From contig JAMJFZ010000679.1 in assembly GCA_026225945.1 (NCBI GenBank), positions 186,001 through 250,000 of the forward strand: 64,000 nucleotides of DNA. Reading direction: 5' to 3'. This stretch comes from Cricetomys ansorgei (Eukaryota > Chordata > Mammalia > Rodentia > Nesomyidae). How positions within the stretch are numbered: the stretch's first letter is position 1; each line of letters begins with the position of its first letter. The position numbers and the translations under genes were made by a program. Below, piece after piece: positions 58,735-64,000 of this stretch. The notes beneath the pieces were generated by a model, which did no database searches, was not told the DNA's origin, and saw only the letters and a program-made list of their open reading frames with translations.

Positions 58735-59011
58735 GTCTCAAAGGTGGCTTCCAAGGGCACAGGTTGACCACACCACCCCTGGATCCCGCACGCGCTCGGA
58801 GCCAATCAGCTGCACGAGCCCCCATCCCCAGACCCCTAACCCCTGAACCGGATAAAAGGGCTGGTGGGGAGGGGATCGGGGCCCGCCATGCTCATCTCCT
58901 GCGTGGGATAGGCGGGACCCGGAGCGCGCCGGTATCAAATAAATGCCTCATGTATGTTACAGCGGTCCGTGTCTCGTGGTTCCTTAGAAACCCGCCCGGC
59001 TTGCCCTAACA
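58735..59011 (+). mobile_element. LTR 3' part (5' end uncertain)
   Basis: In order on the plus strand: CCAAT ('gagccaatcagctgcacgag'), a TATA-like GATAAAAGG (about 58851), CpG-rich leader, 'atcaaataaatgcctcatgt' poly(A) signal, 'gtgtctcgtggttccttaga' U5 phrase, and a CTAACA end. The U5 resembles gammaretroviral LTRs. If GCCC at 59012-59015 pairs with GCCC at 58186-58189, the LTR would span 58190-59011; that start is a guess. Confidence 0.6.
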
Positions 59012-59625
59012 GCCCTCCCTTCCAACAGAATTCATGCTGGTGGGCTTTATTTTAATTTACTTTTTATTTCTTTTCCTTTTTTTTTTTAAGAGACAGTGGT
59101 GGAGGCGGAGAGTTTGCCTAGGAACATCCCCTGTGCAAGGTAAACAGTTCTGAAGGTCAGCGGCGACTCCCGCTGGGCCCTCCCAAAAAGATGAACTTTC
59201 TTCTGGAGATTCTCCATCAGTGCTTCTCAAGAAAATCTGAACTGTTTAAGTCCCAACTTCTCTAGCTATTCCAATAATTGGCTGAAGCCCTACATTTTAA
59301 TGATTAACAATTATAAACAACCCTAAAATAAAAGTATCAAAATTCTGGAAGCGATTTTTTAAAAAAGTGAAGTATGTACTTAGTGCCAGACTAAATAAAG
59401 AATACAAAAAATACATATGTTTAGTATTGCAAAACATGGAAAACCGAATAACATGGTATTTAGAAAACAGTCATTTAAAGAGGACATATATTACATAACT
59501 AAAAATTACGAATATACCCCAGTAATCAAATCAGCCATCAAACTAATCAGCACAAACTAAACACATCTATGTTGTAACATCTTCCCAAGTACCTTTTAGC
59601 TTCCCCTCTGCTGTCAGCCCCTTAC

Positions 59626-59647
59626 CTTTATTTTCAGAATCTTTCAT
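59626..59647 (-). CDS. Dnajc6: Dnajc6 (auxilin) alternative first exon, MKDSENK form
   Basis: Encodes MKDSENK plus the first base of a Gly codon, followed by a perfect donor GTAAGG at 59625-59620. This is the N-terminus of the classic 913-residue brain auxilin (MKDSENKG...). The phase-1 end matches the MSFLGSYRKK exon at 22710-22893, so both can splice to the same next exon, which is not in the window. The ATG has a purine at -3. Seven codons alone would be weak evidence; the exact match, consensus donor, matching phase and strand together make it convincing. There is no CpG island at the exon itself, which suggests a tissue-restricted promoter, unlike the other start. Confidence 0.85.
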
Positions 59648-59718
59648 TCTCTGCTTCCTCCCTCTGCTGCACAAGAAAGGTCTGGCTGATTCTGCAACCC
59701 TGACTTTGGATTTGTCAT
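59644..59718 (-). promoter_or_regulatory. Candidate uORF in the MKDSENK leader
   Basis: An upstream ATG (59718-59716) opens a 24-codon frame whose TGA (59646-59644) overlaps the auxilin ATG as ATGA. It counts only if transcription begins above 59718, which the sequence does not show. Confidence 0.4.
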
Positions 59719-60059
59719 TCACAGTCAGCAGTCCCAGGGGAAGTCCCTCAAGGCAGGAGCTCCCGGGATATGATAATGGCATGCAGGTCAGTGTGCAGGG
59801 TTATAATTTTGCTTATGCTGAAGCGGAAGGGATGAGGATGAAGGCAGACTTAAACACGACTTCTAAAACATGGCATGGAACTGGATCTGGAGCCTAGGTT
59901 TGTCCTTCTTCCTTCCCTGGAGAAGGGATCCAACTGCTTAAGTGCCTTTTCGCCTGAGGCTTGGTTCATGTTGAATGCGGAGGGTCTGTGCAGCGGTCCC
60001 TGTGGAAGGAACCAGCCTTTCCCACAAATGGGTTCACAGAAACTCTACATAGGAGGGAG

Positions 60060-61000
60060 TACGAGCGTAGGAAAAATGAAGAACGAAAAACGAACAGGGT
60101 AGTTCATTCTTTTATGGGACCCGAGGAAATGACACGCATGATCGCGCTTTAACATGACACGTGGAACACGCTTTAGAAGTAAAACGCAGGAGCGTTTTTA
60201 ATAGGGGAATTAACAGTGTACATGTTAAGAAAAGAGAGAGGCAAGAGGGAGAGACTGACAATGCAATGCGCCTTGTCAGTGGAAAAACCACACCAAGAAG
60301 AGAAGGAGGGAGAGACTGACAATATACATTACCAGGGAAAGGGCCACACCAGAAAGAGAGAGAATTGCTCTGGGAAGAGGTTTAAAAAGCCAAATAGTTT
60401 TTTGATATGCAGATGTTGCTCAGGCCTTCACAGGTTTCCTATGTAGATGCAGTCACGCCCAGGATGGGGGTTGGGAGTCCTTCCTCCTGCGACTTATCTT
60501 GTTTGCTAAGAAAGAACATTTGACTTAACACTGTTAGCTGAATAAGATCTCCATCTGCCCCAGAGCAGAGTGCCATGTAGGCAAAGAAGGTTTTTATTTT
60601 ATAGTTTTTAGCTGTTTGGTGCATATTTATTTTTTCTCTATCTAGGCCCCCTTTGCTTCTATCTGTTACTATCAATATGAATGGGTAGCTTTACGCATGC
60701 CAGGACTTAGAAGCCTGCAAGATATTTTACAAAGACAATTACTTTTGAGTAAAAAATGGCCGCTTCCCCTTCTCAGCTAACACCGGCCAGCTAAGGTATT
60801 ACTAGGCCATGCAGACATAATGAAAGACTTTTGTCTCCATTACAGCAAAGGGGAGGACAGGGCAGAATGGCTGGTAAGCCTAAGTTCCCCGCTGGGGAGT
60901 CTGGAACCTTGTTGACAGACTTCAACCTCATTGCCAGGGTATTGGGGCTCCAGCAGGTCCCGATTTCTTTTTAAATGACTTTGGAGGGGATTAAGAGCCC
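60060..61000. other. Unclassified block, possibly LTR-derived
   Basis: SINE-free. A 19-base phrase 'gagggagagactgacaat' occurs at about 60245 and 60306 (61-base period), and a hairpin AAAACGC/GCGTTTT lies at about 60182-60198. Its texture suggests an old LTR, but I could not find matching ends or a target duplication. Confidence 0.3.
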
Positions 61001-61750
61001 TGGGTTTCCTCTTACATACTCATTCACTGCTTCCTTCTGCAGTGCTTAGTTCTGCAGATACAGCAGTGTACAGGACCAGCCCCCAGCTCTGCTTGCAGTT
61101 GGCATAATACAGAGGTGGTGGGTGCCATACAGTGACCCATGCCTGCTGCATAGACATGGGTTCCTAAAGTCACCTCACCAGGGTATAAGCAGATGGGCAG
61201 GGAAGCTTTGCCCATAAGCCAGTCAGTGACTCAGCCAGGACTTGGTATGAGGAAGCCAGTCCAGGAGATCCCTCTACTGAACTTCCCAGTAAACTTTTTA
61301 GCTGTCCAGATCACGCCAAATTTTGTGTCATTCCATAACTCAAGTACGCCCTTTCTTTCCTGTGTCACTCATTCAACAAACAGCAATTTTTGGCAGGCAC
61401 TGTTCTACCTGTTAGGGTTTCAGAGTATAAAAGCAGACAAGGCCCTGCCCTGGTAGGATTTTTACCTTCTGCATGCAGACAAGCAGTAAACAAACAGAAG
61501 TGGTGGCAGATGCTGTGAGGAACAATGGGATGGTGGCAATGGGGTAAGGAGCCATTTAGACAGTGTGGCCAAGTGAGAAGACAGTCAGCTTATGGAGAAT
61601 GGGGAGCACTGTCATAGCCTTCCAGACATCTTTCCTTAAAACTGGGACAATGCTTGCTCAGCATGCCCAGGGCCTTGGATTTGACCTATAGTGTTGCTTT
61701 ACAGCCCTCCATGCCCTCTAAAACAGAAAAGGACTTTAAAACTGCTTCTG
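61001..61750. other. Non-coding sequence
   Basis: No exon or clear repeat recognised. Confidence 0.4.
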
Positions 61751-61754
61751 CCAG

Positions 61755-61925
61755 GGCTAGCGAGATGGCTCACGATGAAAAGGTGCTTGTCACAAAGTCT
61801 GATTGATCACCTGCGCTCAGAGTAGAAGGAGAGAACCACTCCCCAAAATCGTCCTCTGCCCTCCACACATGTGCCACAATGTACATATGCATAAAATCAG
61901 TAAATGTCATCATTTTTAAGTAAAT
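61755..61925 (+). repeat. B2/B4-related SINE
   Basis: 'agggctagcgagatggctca', 'ttgatcacctgcgctcagag', 'aaatgtcatcatttttaagt' end. Confidence 0.65.
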
Positions 61926-61949
61926 AAACCTTAAGAAACAAAACCAATA

Positions 61950-62175
61950 GGGGCTGGAGAGATGGTTCCATTGTTAAGGGCAGTGGCTGCTCTTCCTGAA
62001 GACCCAGGCTGACTTCCCAGCAACCATGCCACAGCTCCCAACTGTCTGTAATTCCAGTCCCAGGGGATCCAGTGCCGTCTTCTGGCCTCTTTGGGCACCA
62101 GGAATGCACATAGTACATTACACATGAAAGTAAAACACCCATACACATCAAAATAAATAATTTTTAAAATAAAAA
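61950..62175 (+). repeat. B2 SINE
   Basis: 'ggggctggagagatggttcc', 'ggctgctcttcctgaagacc', 'gtcttctggcctctttgggc', A-rich 'caaaataaataattttt' tail. Confidence 0.95.
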
Positions 62176-62690
62176 AATTTTTTTCAGTTCTGAGCCCTCA
62201 CAATCTCCTCTACTGCGTTCTCTCACAAGTGGCTAGCTTTGACTAACTGGTAAAGTACACGACCCATGTTTCAAGAAAACCAAGAGAAAGAAATCCATCT
62301 GTTGCTCTCATCCCCAGAACTTGCTGGTTAAATGCAATGTGGACAGAGCAGATGTTCTGATGGAGACAAGAGCGCCATTATGAACTGAGTGTGTAGGGCA
62401 AATGACTTAACCTCCCTATCATTTCCTCACCTATGCAGGCGCTGGTCCCACCTGCCCTGAGTGTGGACCAGGCTACTGGGAGGATGAAGGTGAGAGGAGA
62501 GGGAGAACTCCATAAACAAAGCACTCTTGATGTGAGAAGTCATTATCAGCTGCTTGGGCGCATTTAGGATGAGAAATTTTAAGGGCTCACCAGCTGGTTG
62601 CTGCAGCCATGAGTCACTTATGGCCATGGGGGGAGGGGCTGTCTTGGCCAGTCCAGGGCCCCTGAGTTGATTTCTAGCTGTTTAAATTTG
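62176..62690. other. Non-coding sequence
   Basis: No exon or clear repeat recognised. Confidence 0.4.
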
Positions 62691-63092
62691 AAGACTCCCT
62701 GAAAATTTGGAAATGTTTAAGCATTTGGTTTTGGCTTCCATTACTCCTTGGCAGTGTATGATACCTTTCTGCTCTTCATTAGAAGTCTGGGGGCCAGTGA
62801 GCAGATGGATCTTGAATGTCTCACAGAAGCCCATTTGACAAAGGCTTGGTTCCAGATCTGCTGCTGTTTGGCGATGGTAGCACCTCTAAGAGGTATGGTG
62901 CAGCGAAGGGTCTTAAGGCCACTGGGAATATAGTCTCAAAGGGGATTGTGGGACCGTATCCCCTTCCCCTTTCTCTTTCCTGGTCACAAGATAAACTGTT
63001 TTTGCTTTGCCATGTGATCCCTCAATGATATGCTGCCTCACTCTGGCCCAAAGTAATGGGTCAGACCTACCAAGCACTAAAGTCAAAACAAA
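62690..63092 (+). mobile_element. MaLR-type LTR remnant
   Basis: 'aaaggggattgtgggaccgt', 'gatatgctgcctcactctgg' and 'cccaaagtaatgggtcagac' follow the MT/MaLR LTR in order. Confidence 0.6.
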
Positions 63093-63096
63093 CCTT

Positions 63097-63275
63097 CCCC
63101 AGCCCAGTGAGATGGCTCAAAGGGTCAGGACACTTGCTCCCAAACCAGATGGCCTGAGTTCAGTCCCTGGAGCCTGCATGATGGAAGGGGAGAGCTGACT
63201 CTCCAAGTTTATCCTCTGGTTTTCACATGTGCCTGCACACCCGTGCATAATAAATGTAAAAGAAATGTCTAAAAA
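63097..63275 (+). repeat. B3/B4-related SINE
   Basis: 'cccagtgagatggctcaaag', 'tgagttcagtccctggagcc', 'cgtgcataataaatgtaaaa'. Confidence 0.75.
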
Positions 63276-64000
63276 AGTCTTTTCCCTCTGTAAATCATTT
63301 CACACATTTTGTTATAATGATGGAAAGCTGAATATCACAAATGAGTTCATTATAACTCCTTACAGCCCACCTTCTGAGTCTCAGGACCATTCATCACATC
63401 AAAAGACTCCACGTCTTCTCCTCCAAGGACTCAGACTGTGTCCAGTAGGAGCACTTGAGGGACCCGCACCCTCCCTTCATTCTCTAATATTCACCATGAT
63501 AGGAGCTGTTCTGAACATAAGGAAGATGCAGTCCTAGACAACACATTCTGTCTTCAGAAGCTTGACCCCCAGCTAAGGGGTCATTCTGTTCACCAGGTGA
63601 ACAGATGCCAGGACTGGGTTTGAATAGTAGGAGGAGGCAGAAGGGCTCTGAGACCCAACAGACTGGGTCCAAATGTGGGCTGTGCCATTTACTTGTCCCT
63701 AGAGAAAGTTGGGATGTATTCTTGAACCTCTCTAAAGTTTCTACTCCATTGGTGTGGGTTACAGATAGTAATGGGACCTCCTAAAACTGGGTGAAGCACA
63801 GTGGCTTCAAACACGAAAAGAAGGAAGGTCACCATCAGTGCTGGAAGATCAACTACCTCAGTCAGCCCTCTGAGCCTCGGCTTTCCTTATAAACTCTGGA
63901 AAATAGTAATTAGTTTGTAATGTTATTGCGAGAATTATACCCCAGGAAGGAGATTAAAAGTGTGTGGAACAAAGGCTAGTTCACTAGACCTTTGCTTGCT
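63276..64000. other. Non-coding sequence to window end
   Basis: No exon or clear repeat recognised. Confidence 0.4.

Noticed and set aside
1..64000. CRISPR array, tRNA or rRNA genes
   Set aside because: The periodic repeats are microsatellites and SINEs; tRNA-like matches are the heads of B2, B3 and ID elements.

Overview
This window is nuclear DNA from a muroid rodent. The evidence is dense B1, B2, B3/B4 and ID SINEs, rodent L1 3' UTR pieces, MaLR-type LTRs, a URR1-type hAT element and many CA/CT microsatellites. The B1 copies carry the 'gatctctgtgagttc' variant rather than the usual mouse form, and ID elements are few, so a cricetid-like or other non-Mus muroid is more likely than mouse or rat. 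I cannot name the species. There are no bacterial-style operons, no CRISPR array and no complete protein-coding gene; long open frames outside the exons below are microsatellite or repeat artefacts.

Three protein-coding first exons are supported, all on the minus strand and all ending in a phase-1 splice donor. At 59626-59647 is the 7-codon MKDSENK start exon of Dnajc6 (auxilin). At 22710-22893, in a CpG island, is the alternative MSFLGSYRKK start exon of Dnajc6 (61 codons). At 730-874, in a second CpG island, is an adenylate kinase 4 (Ak4)-like first coding exon carrying the P-loop. None of the downstream exons of these genes was found. Auxilin is the brain clathrin-uncoating J-protein cofactor of Hsc70; AK4 is a mitochondrial-matrix nucleoside phosphate kinase relative.

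The order is the surprise. In human and mouse Ak4 lies upstream of Dnajc6 in the same orientation, but here the Ak4-like exon lies downstream of both Dnajc6 start exons. It also differs from human and mouse AK4 at several positions that those two share. A duplicated Ak4 5' end inside a Dnajc6 intron, a local rearrangement, or a mis-assembly would all explain it. Because its donor phase matches the Dnajc6 start exons, it could in principle act as a third, chimeric first exon.

The rest is repeat-rich intronic or intergenic DNA. Several solo LTRs have exact TG...CA ends and target-site duplications: 15242-15697 and 40668-41120 (one family, 6-bp TSDs), 16274-16741 (6-bp TSD, carries a CA microsatellite), 27908-28528 (5-bp TSD) and 39777-40288 (4-bp TSD, inside an L1 3' UTR). 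Less certain ones are at 2567-3438, 35624-35893 and 58735-59011. Two places show nested insertions: 14966-17265 (L1, then B3, then an L1 fragment, then an LTR) and 39200-40650 (ancient repeat, then L1, then an LTR).

Other structural signals include an inverted duplication with a secondary hairpin (12392-12739), a perfect 26-bp palindrome (52092-52117), a short interstitial telomere-like run (50865-50887), and an unclassified block at 60060-61000. Work was by eye only; SINE boundaries are accurate to about 5-20 bases and family names are by resemblance.
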